From contig NC_092811.1 of NCBI RefSeq assembly GCF_040954645.1, forward strand, positions 83,895,063-83,959,062: a stretch of DNA of 64,000 bases, written 5' to 3'. Below, one piece after another: positions 11,140 to 22,700 of the stretch (positions within the stretch are counted from its first letter, which is position 1; each line of letters opens with the position of its first letter). Position numbers and translations under genes: made by a program. Source of the DNA: Diabrotica undecimpunctata. Its lineage: Eukaryota > Arthropoda > Insecta > Coleoptera > Chrysomelidae. The notes beneath the pieces are model-generated. The model did not search any database. It saw only the letters and a program-made list of their open reading frames with translations, and had not been told where the DNA came from.

Positions 11140-12560
11140 TGAATCTATGAAGATAGGCTCTAAAACACCAGTGTCCTGTAAGTGCTCACGTCAGTTACTC
11201 AAGTAATCCAATCGCCTGTGATCACAGCCCACTCGTTCCCTTAGGCTTGGGATCGGCATCTTAATCCACTTGGCAACATCTTTTGTGTTATTTTACTCTT
11301 TCTGCCATCTTTCAGTTCATTGCCTTATCTTTCTTCTTTTTTTAAGGCTCTAGTTAAATGCTCTTTTCTTTTATAGATATGTCTCCTTTCTACTGCTAAT
11401 TCATGCAGAGGAACACAACCCGTAATAGTCCACAAGTCAGTCGCAGAAACAGTCCTGTAGGCGCATGCTACTCGCAACAAACTCGTTCGGTCCACTCGTG
11501 CTATAATCTTCTTGTAGCTATGTATCTCTACTACCCCACTTCTGGTGCCGCGTAAAGCACGACTGACTGCACAACACCGTGTAGGGCCCTCCTTTCGAAT
11601 TTGGGTCCCGTAGTGTTCGGTATCATCCTACCCAGCGCAGCTGCACTTTTCGCTGCCTTCCGGGCTACCGTCCGTATATGCTCCCCTGAACCCCCTATTA
11701 GTGTAGCGTCATTTCCAGGTATTTGACGCATTTTTCTTTGATATCAGTCGTGCCCATGCACATTAGAGTTCTATCCCTTGTCTTTTTCATTTATCCTTCA
11801 GAATTATGGCTTCGGTCTTTTCTGCTGCTTGTTCCAGTCCATGATCTGCCATCTAGTCGTTCACGACGTTGTTTGTATGCCTTACCCGAAATTGAAGATC
11901 CGGCTCTTACCGCGCTACTACCAGCACAGTTCATATGTCAGGTTTCATACCGTCGAGACCATGACCGATCCCTGTGAAACTCCAGCAGTTACAACAGCGA
12001 GCGTGCCGTTCTCAATCGTGATCCTTCTCTCCGACAGATATTTCGCCACCACATTCATTAAATAGCTAGGACACTCCTTCTCTAAGCAATGCCTGCATTA
12101 CACTTAACTACTCCGGTCGGCATCCGGTGTAGTCCGAGGGACCTACGCGTCTTGAGAGCATTAAAATGCCACGACTAGTTCATCCTAGAGCTCCCTCGTT
12201 TCTCCATACTCCACGCCGGAAGAAAATAGCTCCCGTGTTATCTTAAGCTTTTTGAGAAGTGGCATTTCGTATGGAAATTTTTTATTGCAATCCTGTTTCC
12301 CTGACCAGAAATGCCCTCATCCAGCTTGTCACACAGTTCCCTCCAGTAATATTTTTTCTGTACGAATATTTTTGTCAAGTCTCTCTTCCGTGCGTGGTAT
12401 TCTATTTCGTTTTGCTGAATTTACTCTGCGACAACAGGGTTTATCCTTGCTCTGCCTATTGCCCTTGTTATCTTTTCCTCATGGCTATGCATTCATGTGT
12501 GAGCTCTTCGATATCAGTTTTCCACCGTTGACGTTTGACCCTGTATCGTGCCTACTTTTA
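11140..12560 (-). pseudogene. R1-clade LINE relic (RT and C-terminal region)
   Basis: Right to left on the minus strand: about 12385-12250 encodes YWRELCDKLDED and WGQG, the characteristic pre-RT linker of R1-clade elements. About 12065-11970 encodes VVAKYLSERRITIENGTL then VTAGVSQGS (RT). 11731-11531 encodes the C-terminal stretch GSGEHIRTVARKAAKSAAAL then ALHGVVQSVVLYAAP. Most of the palm domain, including the catalytic DD box, is deleted and many stops intervene. R1 elements proper insert in 28S rDNA; this copy lies elsewhere, so it is an R1-like family without that specificity, or an old stray copy. Confidence 0.72.
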
Positions 12561-12765
12561 ATTTATTGGGTATATTATATACCTTCCAGTCATTCCCATT
12601 ATTGCATTCGACTATTGTGGAATTAAGGTTAACATTAGGAGTTGCATATTAGATAAGTTATTTGATCCTTTAATATATATTCTTCTTATTAAGCATAAAA
12701 GCATCTCATGAAGGTGGAAGCAATTATTTATTTATCTGACATCCCTAACGTCGTTTTTGTTTTAG

Positions 12766-12996
<231 letters not shown>

Positions 12997-13046
12997 TAGC
13001 TTAAAATATAAAGCATTATTGAGTTATAATTATTTCGTATTTTTAG

Positions 13047-13245
13047 GCTGTACAAATGTTATGGGTGAATTTAATTATGGATACATTAGCTTCCTTAGCT
13101 TTGGCTACTGAAGTGCCTACTGAAGATTTACTTCTCAGAAAGCCTTATGGTAGAACAAAACCCTTAATTTCCAGAACTATGATGAAGAACATTTTAGGAC
13201 AAGCCGTATATCAATTAGTAGTTATATTTACTTTACTTTTTTTAG
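13047..13245 (+). CDS. PMCA: PMCA exon (membrane segments, Ca2+-site helix)
   Basis: 199 nt, phase 0 to phase 1, acceptor TTTTTAG, donor GTAGGT. The product [20 protein letters not shown] contains the N-x-x-x-D pattern (WVNLIMD) that forms the single Ca2+ site of P2B pumps. It is followed by the cytosolic loop [20 protein letters not shown] and the next helix ([19 protein letters not shown]). The short intron after it is only 61 bp (13246-13306). The last codon (Gly) is split by the intron. Confidence 0.95.
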
Positions 13246-13306
13246 GTAGGTAATCTTATTTTCCTCAACGAAGAGAAGAAATTTACGTTAGCTTTGTTAT
13301 GTTTAG

Positions 13307-13518
13307 GTGATACAATTTTGGATATTGAATCTGGAAGAGGAGTGGCAATCGGTCATCCGCCAACCCAACATTTTACCGTTATCTTCAACACTTTCGTTAT
13401 GATGACGCTCTTCAACGAATTCAACGCTAGAAAGATTCATGGACAAAGAAATATTTTCGAAGGTATTTTCACCAATCCCATCTTTTATACTATCTGGATT
13501 GGAACATGTGTAGCACAG
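13307..13518 (+). CDS. PMCA: PMCA exon (late membrane domain)
   Basis: 212 nt, phase 1 to phase 0, acceptor GTTTAG, donor GTAAGC. The product completes Gly then [11 protein letters not shown], continues [20 protein letters not shown], then [20 protein letters not shown], and ends in a hydrophobic IWIGTCVAQ. This matches the extracellular loop and helices near the end of the P2B membrane domain. It joins in frame to the exon at 27275 across a 13.8-kb intron that houses the errantivirus. Confidence 0.95.
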
Positions 13519-13750
13519 GTAAGCGGTAGCTGATGCTGAGTTTAATGACACTTGTTTTATTGAGTGGAAACAAAGTGTTTAACAATTCACTTAGGTGAAT
13601 TGAAGATAAGATGTATATCATGTTTTAAGTGCTGTAATTGAGATAACTAGGCAACGTATTCATAAGGGGAGATTGCTGGAGATCACAGAAAATATGGTTA
13701 AATATTATATTTATATAATGCATAATCCATAATTTTTATAAGCCACAATT

Positions 13751-14132
13751 GACTGTAATGAAAATTACATTTATACCTCACGTTTGACGTTTAAATTACC
13801 ACTGCGCAAATCGTTTTCAAAAAAAATCATTTAACAATTTTGCGAAAATATATAACCATCAAGTGGTTAATAGGTTATAATTTTTTAACATTTGTGGTTG
13901 ACTTGGCGTCGATCTTGTAGACTAGCCTGCTTTTGGTTATCTGAAAGTGGTGTTTTTACACTCAGAATATCAAATTCTGACTTTTTCCTGTGTTATTTTG
14001 TATTATTTGTTTGTGTAATTTGTATTGTATGTTGTGTTTGTGTTGTGTGTTTACGTAGATTATATATTTGTGTATTGTGTGTTGCATATGAAACGTCAAA
14101 CGTTTGTTAAAAATAAAATTGTCATTACAATC
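13751..14132. mobile_element. MITE candidate with inverted ends
   Basis: The left end GACTGTAATGAAAATTACAT and the right end, reverse-complemented (GATTGTAATGACAATTTTAT), are alike. A few bases inside, both carry CGTTTGACGTTT. There is no coding content. I see no convincing target duplication, so superfamily is unknown. Confidence 0.5.
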
Positions 14133-14439
14133 ATACAAACATTATTTTTAACTTGACACTACGATAACAGTTTAAGAATACCATTATAATGAGATATATT
14201 TGCAGTGCCTGTATGATGTGATATTAAAAAGAAATATTTCCTAAATATCTGTGCTATAGTCGGACAAAGCTAATAAGAATGAAATTTTACTTTATTTTGT
14301 TAGACAACTATAAGATACCTGTATCACCTTTAATTAAAAATTGTTTTAGTATATATAACTATATATCTAACCAAAATATGACAAAATACTAATAATAACA
14401 AAACACAAAACTTAGCATTGTCGAAGCATTAATTTTTCC

Positions 14440-15400
14440 TATTGATACCTACGATGATGCCTTGAAAATAACCAAGCAGCATAATGAAAGGGGGAAGAGG
14501 GGTCTGAGAGTTTTGATAAATCGGACACTAATACCGAGGACATCAATATTAACAACGGAAGATAATGAAAAGCTGTCTTCTTTCTCTATGCAAACAGATA
14601 TTGAAAGAGTCTGCAAGATATAAAGTGAATGAACGACGAGATATTGAATATGATGGAACAGCGTAGACAAGCCAATATCGAAGATACTATCAAATATATA
14701 TTAGCAATGACAATGAGATAAGAAACAAAATCAAAAAAATAAAACAAATATACCTTAAGGGGAAATATAGAGAAACCGAATAATATTGTTCAACCTATAT
14801 AAAAAAGGTAAAGAAATGACAGGGTCACTTTTAGACAAAAATGAGAATATCGTAATTGAGACAGAAAGAACTAACATGCTGGGAAGATTACATTGAAAAG
14901 CTGTTTAAAAACGAAAAAAGAAAAATAGAGCACATATCGAGCTTGGCAACTAGAGGTGTTTAATAAAGTTCGTCACAAACAGCTTATGGAAGTCTTGAAA
15001 GTAAAACATATTACAATGACCTTCGGATCATAAAAAATATATAATATAAACAAGGAACAATAGTATGCATTAATGAAAATATCAGAAAAAATCTAAATTA
15101 AAAGAGGAGTGAGACAGTGCTGCGTAACACCACCACTTCTCTTCAATGGATACTCTGAAGAAATTTTAAGGACTCTTGAGGGAGGAACTGCTGATTAAGG
15201 TCAATGGAACACCAATTAACAATATTAGTTATATGGATGATACTGATATTTTGGAAGAAAATATCGTGATTAGCACAGACTGATAAACAAGATAGTTGAT
15301 CAAACAAAACAATATGGATTTTTAATAAATATTAAGCAAACTAAATTTATTAAACCGAGAACTATAACCTAGAAAAACAACACGAGTTTTATTAGAAAGA
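14440..15400 (+). pseudogene. RTE-like LINE relic
   Basis: Plus-strand fragments in shifting frames: about 14700-14940 resembles the endonuclease-RT linker (RNKIKKIKQIYLKGKYRET, then LLDKNENIVIETERTNMLG). 14955-15075 and 15100-15370 give RT pieces (KVRHKQLMEVL, IKRGVRQCCVTPPL). The catalytic box reads ISYMDDTDIL (M for A). Numerous stops and small deletions make it a dead copy. Confidence 0.65.
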
Positions 15401-15965
15401 AATTTAATTTACCTGCAACTAGAAATACATGCGTAAGTTATTTTTTAAAGTTAAAAACTCAATAAATATCGCGATTATAATTTCTTACATTACCTAAATA
15501 TAAAGAAATACGTTCATAATATATAATTTTTACCCTGTATTTACCCTCGTAAAATTTTATGTGATATTTGTTAGATGCTTGCAATCACGTAATATGATAC
15601 TTTTAAAACAGACAAGCAAGCAATTTAAGTGAATCCAGCCTGTGAGACATGTTCACTTGTTCACCCCTAAGAATTACGTTTGGGTGTAACAATTAATTGG
15701 AGCGAGGTGTACTAACTCGATTTAAAAACAGGAGTCACTTCACCACGCTACAATGCTCCAGGCTATCCCTTTCCTCCCTATAGCACTCTGATGCGCGATA
15801 AGGGCACAACTATCAGCCAAATTCTTTTTGTGTGGAAGTCCTGGGTACACGAACACGATATTCTAACTCGATAAATGCAGGCTAGCGTGACTCGCTGTTT
15901 TCCTGCTTTCTCTAGTGACGTATCAGCGTCCAGTTCGGCGACTCGGTATTTTTTGGATGGCTGTC
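15401..15965. other. unassigned intronic sequence
   Basis: No gene seen. 15600-15965 is less AT-rich than its surroundings and may be the 3' UTR of the minus-strand LINE that follows (inference). Confidence 0.4.
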
Positions 15966-17230
15966 GCCTTTTTGTTAGTATTTTTTGATTTTTTTTGTGG
16001 CCAAAGCCTTTATTTATTTATTTTTATTATTATTTTTAGAAGGTCGTGAAAATAAACATCAATTAATAAAATTTCCTGTGCTGCGTGCTGGGGCTTCTTC
16101 TGTTGGTAGAGCTACGAATTATCTATTATATCTTATTATCTATCGCAGGATCAGGCTTGGATGATTCTTTAATTCTGCAAACCTAATTCTGGCTTTTTCT
16201 GCCATTTTATCTATCATCCTTACTTGTTGCAGTTCTCTAAACAGAAAACATTTAGCGACCTATCTGGGTACATTTGCCGCTTCTCTGAGGATGTTATTGT
16301 GGGCTGCTTATATTTTCTTTTTATTTGAATTGCTTATGTGTCTCCATGCGAGAGATGCATATTTATGTAATTATTGGAAGTATGATGCTGTTTATCAGTC
16401 TCATTTTCGTCTTTATGCGCAGTTTGCTTTTTCTACCTATGAGTCCTCTTATTGCAGCTCTGGCTATTGCTGTTTTTTGGATGGTTGTGTCCACGTGTTG
16501 CGTGAAGGTTAAGCCTGGGTCAATAGTGACTCCTAGGTATTTCGCTTCTCTTTTCCATTTGATTCGATTATCTTGCACTAACAGCTGTTCCTCTGGGGTT
16601 TCTCATTTCTTTTTGAATATGATTGCTTGCATCTTTTTTGAATGGATTGCTATTCTTCAATATTATCCAATGCTGTCTGTTGCTTCCATAGTGTTTAGTT
16701 GTAGTGTTAGTATTCTGGTGTGTAGAATTCTGTGAACCTGATAAGTATTTGGTATTTTTTTCCTATTTCTTTTTCTTTTTTCGTAGCCTTTAGGATTGCT
16801 CCCATAGACTTCTTTTTTGATTCTTTATTTGGTGCTTTTAACTTGTCAAATCTTTTATCGATTTGTTTTATGATATTGTTACTGGAATTGGTTATCGAGT
16901 TTTGCAATTTGCAGACTTTCTTATTTAGCTTATTTATGGTCTCTTTTAGCTTGAGAATTTCCTTTTCTTTTGCTTTTAATTTTTTGTCCATAATTGTCTT
17001 ATAGTTTTCTTTTTCCTCATTGCTTTCATTTGACCTTTGCCTTTTGCTGGCCTTTTTCCTTTCTTTTCGTTTGTTATTTTTTCGTCTTCCGTTTCTGTGT
17101 CGATGATTGTTTGTTTCATTTGCCCTTTTTTGATTTGAAAGGTACTATAAAGTCATCTTCTTTTGATTTAATAACAACACTGGCGAACTTTCCATTGTTA
17201 AAATTTGCGAGATCAATCAATTCATGATAA
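15966..17230 (-). pseudogene. jockey-type LINE relic with internal deletion
   Basis: Right to left: 17160-16735 is a Lys-rich ORF1-like region with a coiled coil (16991-16707; LKAKEKEILKLKETINKLNK). It is joined abruptly to RT C-terminal sequence: about 16640-16363 encodes KWKREAKYLGVTIDPGLTF and IARAAIRGL. 16360-16150 continues in broken frames (LREAANVPRYVAKCFLFREL). All of the endonuclease and the RT core are missing, so the two parts were fused by a large deletion. A (TTTA)n-like tract at 16008-16040 may mark the 3' tail. Confidence 0.68.
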
Positions 17231-17642
17231 TCATCTTTACTTGGAAGATTATCAAATACATTTAAATTCGTTTTTAAGGTACTTACCTCTATTTTCCCTG
17301 GCTAAATCTTCTTTGACTACTCAGCTCTTGTTTGTCACTTTTCCGTACTGTAATCGTTTATTTGTACAAGAATTTCACTTTTATTTATCTTACACTTATC
17401 ACAAGTACACTTATTTGTATTATTAATTATCCCACTACACTTTGTTTTTTGCTATTTACATTTAAATATTCGTTCGTATACTCTTATTTGCGCCAAGGCC
17501 ACACCTTATCGCAAATTTTATGTTGATTGACAGGCGCTAGCTACTTTAAGTTAAGTACCAACGCCCTTTTTTCATACACATGTGTTAGTCTCGGTCGCTA
17601 TGCTAAGACTCCGTTTACCGTTTAAAACAGACCTGCCTCAGT
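17231..17642. other. unassigned intronic sequence
   Basis: No gene seen. It ends with TGCCTCAGT next to the palindrome at 17643. Confidence 0.4.
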
Positions 17643-17688
17643 CACAGTATATTGCTTAAAAAGAATTCTTTTTAAGCAATATACTGTG
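17643..17688. repeat. perfect 46-bp palindrome
   Basis: Starts CACAGTATATTGCTTAAAAA and is perfectly self-complementary around a central GAATTC (23-bp arms, no spacer). TGCCTCAGT occurs immediately left (17634-17642) and again at 17687-17695, overlapping the last two bases. This looks like a 7-9 bp target duplication around a tiny insertion made only of two fused inverted repeats. Confidence 0.85.
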
Positions 17689-17814
17689 CCTCAGTACTTA
17701 AGATAAAAGGGGATGGTTTGCCATAATTGAGACGCATACACGGCTTTATAAGTGAATTTTAGACGAGCTTGTTAATATAAAGAAATGCCCTCGATGTTTT
17801 AAAATTTTATTAAA

Positions 17815-18327
17815 TTGTAATGTACCTACCTACTCACATGTAAGATAATTAAAGTATCTATGTATTTCTATATAGTTTTTAGTCACCTGGTATATGTTAT
17901 TTACAATTATGAAAAGTTCTCATGTATAATCACTAATAATTATTTGCTGTTAGAAATCAGAATCAATACTCTTCATAAATATTTTCCTATTTAGAATAAA
18001 TAAGTTTCGCTAGTTTATTCACCTAATACTTCGTATCTATGGAATAATAATAATTTATTTCTCTTATTTCTTTGTTCGATAAGCTATCCGTATTTGCTAT
18101 TTTAATATTAATATTTGAGTCCAATCTCTTGTACTCAAATCCATCCAGAAACATCGTTAAATAATTGTAGATAACAGAACTTATATATTCATAGTTTTAA
18201 GAAATAACAAGCAGAGTGTAATTTTCATCCTCTAATATAATAAATTTATACATGTCAATATATTCTGTTTAATTCCAAAACAAAGAGTTAGTCCGGAGAA
18301 GAAATAAACGCATAGTATTCCATAACA
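17815..18327 (+). repeat. errantivirus 5' LTR
   Basis: 513 bp, TG...CA ends. It matches the 3' LTR base for base where I compared, except for one extra T near its start (17820-17821). Transcription start and polyadenylation signals should lie here; an AATAAA occurs near 17996 and another near 18238. Confidence 0.95.
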
Positions 18328-18332
18328 AAATT

Positions 18333-18350
18333 TGGTGTCAGAACGTGGGA
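18333..18350 (+). other. primer-binding site (tRNA-Leu-like)
   Basis: TGGTGTCAGAACGTGGGA, five bases after the 5' LTR, begins with TGG (pairs to tRNA CCA). Apart from one extra C it resembles the complement of a tRNA-Leu 3' end. tRNA assignment is from memory of the general pattern and should be checked. Confidence 0.7.
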
Positions 18351-18578
18351 TATTAGTAGCAGAGTTCCTCTGATTGCTGATAGAAGGAGAGCTGAGGAAT
18401 TTTTGAATTGACTTGTTTCCTTCGAGGAATCATTCAAAAAAAAAACTGTCAGTGTGGAAAAATCGCCACTACAACTAATTACATTGGGGTCCAGTACATC
18501 CAGTTCGAAATCCAGTTCCAGTCATAACCCAATTGTAGTTCCATCGGAAGTAGAGGTGAACCCGTGGAATAATAGACT

Positions 18579-18608
18579 ATGCGACCAACAACAATATTCT
18601 ACTTGTAA
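18579..18608 (+). other. leader AUG / short upstream ORF with env splice donor
   Basis: An ATG at 18579 opens a 9-codon frame that stops at 18606-18608 in unspliced RNA. The stop is part of a strong donor, GTAAGTA, at 18605. If spliced there to the acceptor ending at 23827, the 26 coding bases enter the env frame. In full-length RNA the same AUG would act as a short upstream ORF before gag. Confidence 0.65.
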
Positions 18609-18658
18609 GTACATTCTATCTTAAATTCTGTCTCATATTTTAAAAATCTTGTAAACGT

Positions 18659-19750
18659 ATGTCTACTTTATATCCTGATATAAGTAACTTATTTGACGAA
18701 CAAATACCTTCTCCCGACTCAAATTCTCTTTCAAATTCTTCTACTTCTAATTCAAATAAAATGTCAGTATCAATTGAAATAGCTGAAAAACTTCTCATTC
18801 GATTTGATGGTACAAAATCAAAATTATACGAATTCATAGACAATTGTGATAAAGCATACAATTTAGTAAATCCGCAATCCAAACCCATCTTATTAGCCAT
18901 TATAGAAACTAAATTAACCGATAAAGCTAGGGCCATAACTAGAAACAGAACATTTGACGAATGGAAAGATTTAAAAGACTTCTTATTAGATGCTTATTCT
19001 GAACGCCGAACTGAAGGTCAGTGGCAATTGGAATTACATTCCTTACGTCAGATGCCCAGTGAAAATGTAATGTCATTTGCAAATAAAGTTGAAAATTGCT
19101 ATATAAAATTAATAAATACACTTGATCCAGACTTATCTCCAGATGCAAGAAATGCATGTACTAAACTCTTAAAAACTCAAGCACTAAATGTCTTTATTAG
19201 AGGATTAAACAAAGACCTCTCTATTTTAATCAAAGCCCGAAATCCAGATTCCTTAGAAAGAGCTGTTGCTATAGCAATTGCCGAAGAACAAGAACAGTTA
19301 TCAAGACAAGAAATTTTCAGACCATTCTGTAATATTTGCAAACGAAATAACCATTCCTCAAATAACTGTCGATATAAAAACAATTCAGATAGAAATGTTA
19401 GACATCTTCAAAATTCTAGTTTTCAAAACCCAAAATATCCTAATTCAAATCTTCAAAGGTCAAATTCTCAAAATCAAAATTATAAACCTTCAAATTCAAA
19501 TTCCAATTCTGATTTTCCTCCAAACTTAAGAAAAGAAAATACCAACACTTCCCAACGTTTTTGCAGATACTGCAAAAAACCAGGTCACGTTATAGAAGAA
19601 TGTAGAAAACGCGAATTTAACAATAAAAACAAAAATCCAACAAATTCTTTAAACTTCCAGAATCCTCGACAACCAACGGTCGATTCTCGAGGAGTTCGTT
19701 CAGTTCAGGCCGTATCACAACCATCAACTTCTCAGTCACTTCCTATGTAG
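18659..19750 (+). CDS. gag: errantivirus Gag
   Basis: 363 codons plus stop, the structural protein that packages the genomic RNA. The central region is Glu/Lys-rich and helical. Two CCHC zinc knuckles sit near the C-terminus: CNICKRNNHSSNNC at about residues 224-237 and CRYCKKPGHVIEEC at about 302-315, both C-x2-C-x4-H-x4-C. Between and after them the protein is Asn/Ser/Gln-rich. The ATG at 18659 is the first in this frame. The 3' end overlaps the pol frame by about 120 bp and contains a -1 slippery site at 19648. No internal stops. Most errantivirus Gags lack obvious knuckles, so two clear ones are a little unusual. Confidence 0.92.
   Translation: MSTLYPDISNLFDEQIPSPDSNSLSNSSTSNSNKMSVSIEIAEKLLIRFDGTKSKLYEFIDNCDKAYNLVNPQSKPILLAIIETKLTDKARAITRNRTFDEWKDLKDFLLDAYSERRTEGQWQLELHSLRQMPSENVMSFANKVENCYIKLINTLDPDLSPDARNACTKLLKTQALNVFIRGLNKDLSILIKARNPDSLERAVAIAIAEEQEQLSRQEIFRPFCNICKRNNHSSNNCRYKNNSDRNVRHLQNSSFQNPKYPNSNLQRSNSQNQNYKPSNSNSNSDFPPNLRKENTNTSQRFCRYCKKPGHVIEECRKREFNNKNKNPTNSLNFQNPRQPTVDSRGVRSVQAVSQPSTSQSLPM
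19648..19693 (+). promoter_or_regulatory. -1 ribosomal frameshift site with downstream stem
   Basis: TTTAAAC at 19648-19654 is a canonical slippery heptamer. It is in the right register for Gag (codons TTA, AAC at 19649 and 19652). Eight bases later a 7-bp perfect stem can form: TCCTCGA (19663-19669) with TCGAGGA (19687-19693). An alternative inner pairing TCGAC/GTCGA (19666-19670, 19679-19683) could give a second structure. A -1 slip puts the ribosome into the pol frame, which is open from 19627. Confidence 0.85.
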
Positions 19751-22700
19751 ATTTACCCTTAGTAAATAATTCTAATCCATCCTCTTGCAAGTTTCTAATC
19801 GATACAGGCGCAGATATTTCTTTAATTAAATATTCAAAAATACTAAACATTCCAAAAATTTATTCTAAGTCTATTACTCTACGAGGCATTGATAAAAATG
19901 TCTTAAATCCAAATAAAACTATATGTAGTTGTAACGTAAATTTCAAGATAAAAGATTTTGTCCAAACTCATGTTTTCTATGTCGTAGAAGACGATTTTCC
20001 TCTTCATTTCGACGGTATATTAGGTAGCGATTTTTTTGAAATAAATAAATGCCAAATTGATTATAAAGAAAATAAATTAAACTTTAAAAATTGTTCTATT
20101 TCAATCGAATATATAAAATCTCCATTAAACAATGACAATGACGAATTTCTGAGAGATCAAAATATCGAGACAAGTTCTAATATCGATGAAATATTTCCTT
20201 ATGATGCTAAATCCATAGAGGATCATTCTTATTTAGAAACCAATGATATCCAAATAACCTTAAGTAGTGAAGAACTACTATCCAATCCAATTCAATCTAA
20301 ATCTAACTCTAAATCCAAAGAAAATTCAAGTCCAAAATGTGTAAAATCCACTGAGATATGCACAAATAAAACTTGTAACTCTTCACGAAATCATAAATCA
20401 AAATCCTGTTCAGAAGAAAAATCCTGTTCAGACGATCTTATACTAAATCAAAACTCTAATTCTAACTCAAGAAGTAATAAAACTATTCTATCCGCAAGAA
20501 CTGAAACAATTGTTCAAATTAAAGTAATAAATAATGAATTAAGCGAAGGATTATGTCCCGAACGCGAAATCTTTAAAGGTGTATTTTTATGTCCTAGTGT
20601 TGTTAAAGTAAAAAATGATTTCTTTTTAACCTCAATCGTAAACACTACTGAAACGGATGTTGAATTAAACGATATTCAAGTAGCAATAGAAAAAATTCCA
20701 AATTTACAAAACAATGCAAATATACGAAAAATGTCTTCTTATAAAGATAATACGAATTCTAACAGAATTGCTAAATTAAAAAATGCCTTGAGAACAGATC
20801 ATTTAAATAGTGAAGAAAAATCATCTTTAATTTCTATTTGCAAGGAGTACAATCATATCTTTTATCTGGAAGGAGATCAACTTACCAGTACAAATGCCAT
20901 AACTTGCAAAATTCCTTTAAATTCTAATGTACCTATTAGCACTAAATCATACAGGTATCCTGAAGTACACAAACATGAAGTCGAAACTCAAATAAAAGGT
21001 ATGCTAGATCAAGGTATTATCGAAGAATCAACTTCGCCATGGAATTCGCCCCTTTGGGTTGTGCCAAAAAAGGCCGATGCTTCAGCAAAGAAGAAATGGC
21101 GAATTGTTATAGACTATCGACGACTAAATGATATTACTATAGGAGATTCATTTCCACTTCCGAATATAGTCGATATATTAGACCAATTGGGTCATTCAAA
21201 ATATTTTTCAACAATAGATTTAACATCAGGATTTCACCAGATCAAAATGGATCCTGAGGATTCTCCAAAGACTGCTTTCTCAACTCCGTCTGGACATTAT
21301 CAATATTCACGAATGCCATTTGGATTAAAAAATGCTCCCAGTATTTTTCAAAGGCTAATGAATACTGTCCTCTCAGGAATACAAAATTACAGATGTTTTG
21401 TCTATCTCGACGATATAGTCATTCATGCCGATACATTAGAAAATCATAATAAAAGATTAAAAGAAGTATTCGAAAAATTGTCTACATTCAACTTAAAAAT
21501 ACAACCAGATAAGTGCGAATTTTTTCGTCGCGAAGTAATGTATTTAGGACATTTAATAACTGAATTTGGTGTCAAACCGGACGAAAAAAAGGTATGTGCT
21601 GTTACAGATTTTCCTATACCCAGAACACAAAAAGATATTAAGAGCTTTTTGGGTCTCACTGGTTATTATAGACGCTTTATAAAAAATTTCAGTGCTTTAA
21701 CACAACCTTTAACAAAACTGCTGAGGAAAAATGTTGAATTTAATTGGACAAGCATTCAACAACAGTCATTTGAGAACCTGAAATCAATACTTTGTTCAGA
21801 ACCAATACTTCAGTATCCAGATTTTACCAAACCCTTTGTCTTAACAACGGATGCTAGTAATTATGCAATAGGGTCCATACTTTCTCAAGGTAAAGTACCA
21901 GATGATTTACCTATTGCTTATGCTAGTCGTACCTTGAACAAAGCGGAATCAAACTATAGCACAACAGAAAAAGAATTACTTGCAATTGTATGGAGTGTTA
22001 AACACTTTAGACCATATTTGTACGGAAATAAATTTTTCATTTATACGGATCATAAACCACTCACATGGCTATTTAATGTAAAAGATCCCGGATCAAGACT
22101 CGTTAGGTGGAGATTAGCATTAGAAGAATATAGCTATGAAATTATTTATAAACCAGGTAAATTAAATCAAAATGCTGATTGTTTAAGTCGTCCTCCTTTA
22201 ACCATATCTGAAACAAATATTTGCGAAGAAAACAAAAACCCGGCAACAATCACCTTACAAATAAACAAAATGAGTAAAGAAAATAATGACACTTATTCAC
22301 AGTTCTTATCTAAATCCGAAACTATATTAATAACAAATGATAATATAAAAGAAACAAATGAAAAGATTACATCATTTTCACAAAATTTAGCATTGTTTGT
22401 TTCCGTAGATTTAAATTTTAATGAGATCGTTCAGAAACAAATAAATAAACAATTCAGTCATATAGAAAAATTGAAAGCCAAAAATCCAAGACTAAATGAC
22501 ATTATATATATTTCTGATCAAAATAAAAACTTTTATTACATATTTATAAAAAATAATTATTGGGACAATACCTCTTATGAAGATATATTTAATTCCCTAA
22601 TAAAATTAAGAGACTGGTTATTAAACGATAAAATATTAAAAATTTGCCTACCCAGAATAACTTTTAGCTACGATAAATTAAGTTGGGGAAAAATTAGATC

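Larger units (their letters stand above)
6757..12765 (+). other. PMCA intron, 6.0 kb
   Basis: Bounded by GTAAGT at 6757 and TTTTAG at 12765. It is largely filled by a jockey-like LINE (6878-10232) and an R1 relic (about 11140-12560), both antisense to the host gene. Confidence 0.9.

Noticed and set aside
14449..14670. 73-codon minus-strand ORF
   Set aside because: Shadow of the plus-strand RTE relic.
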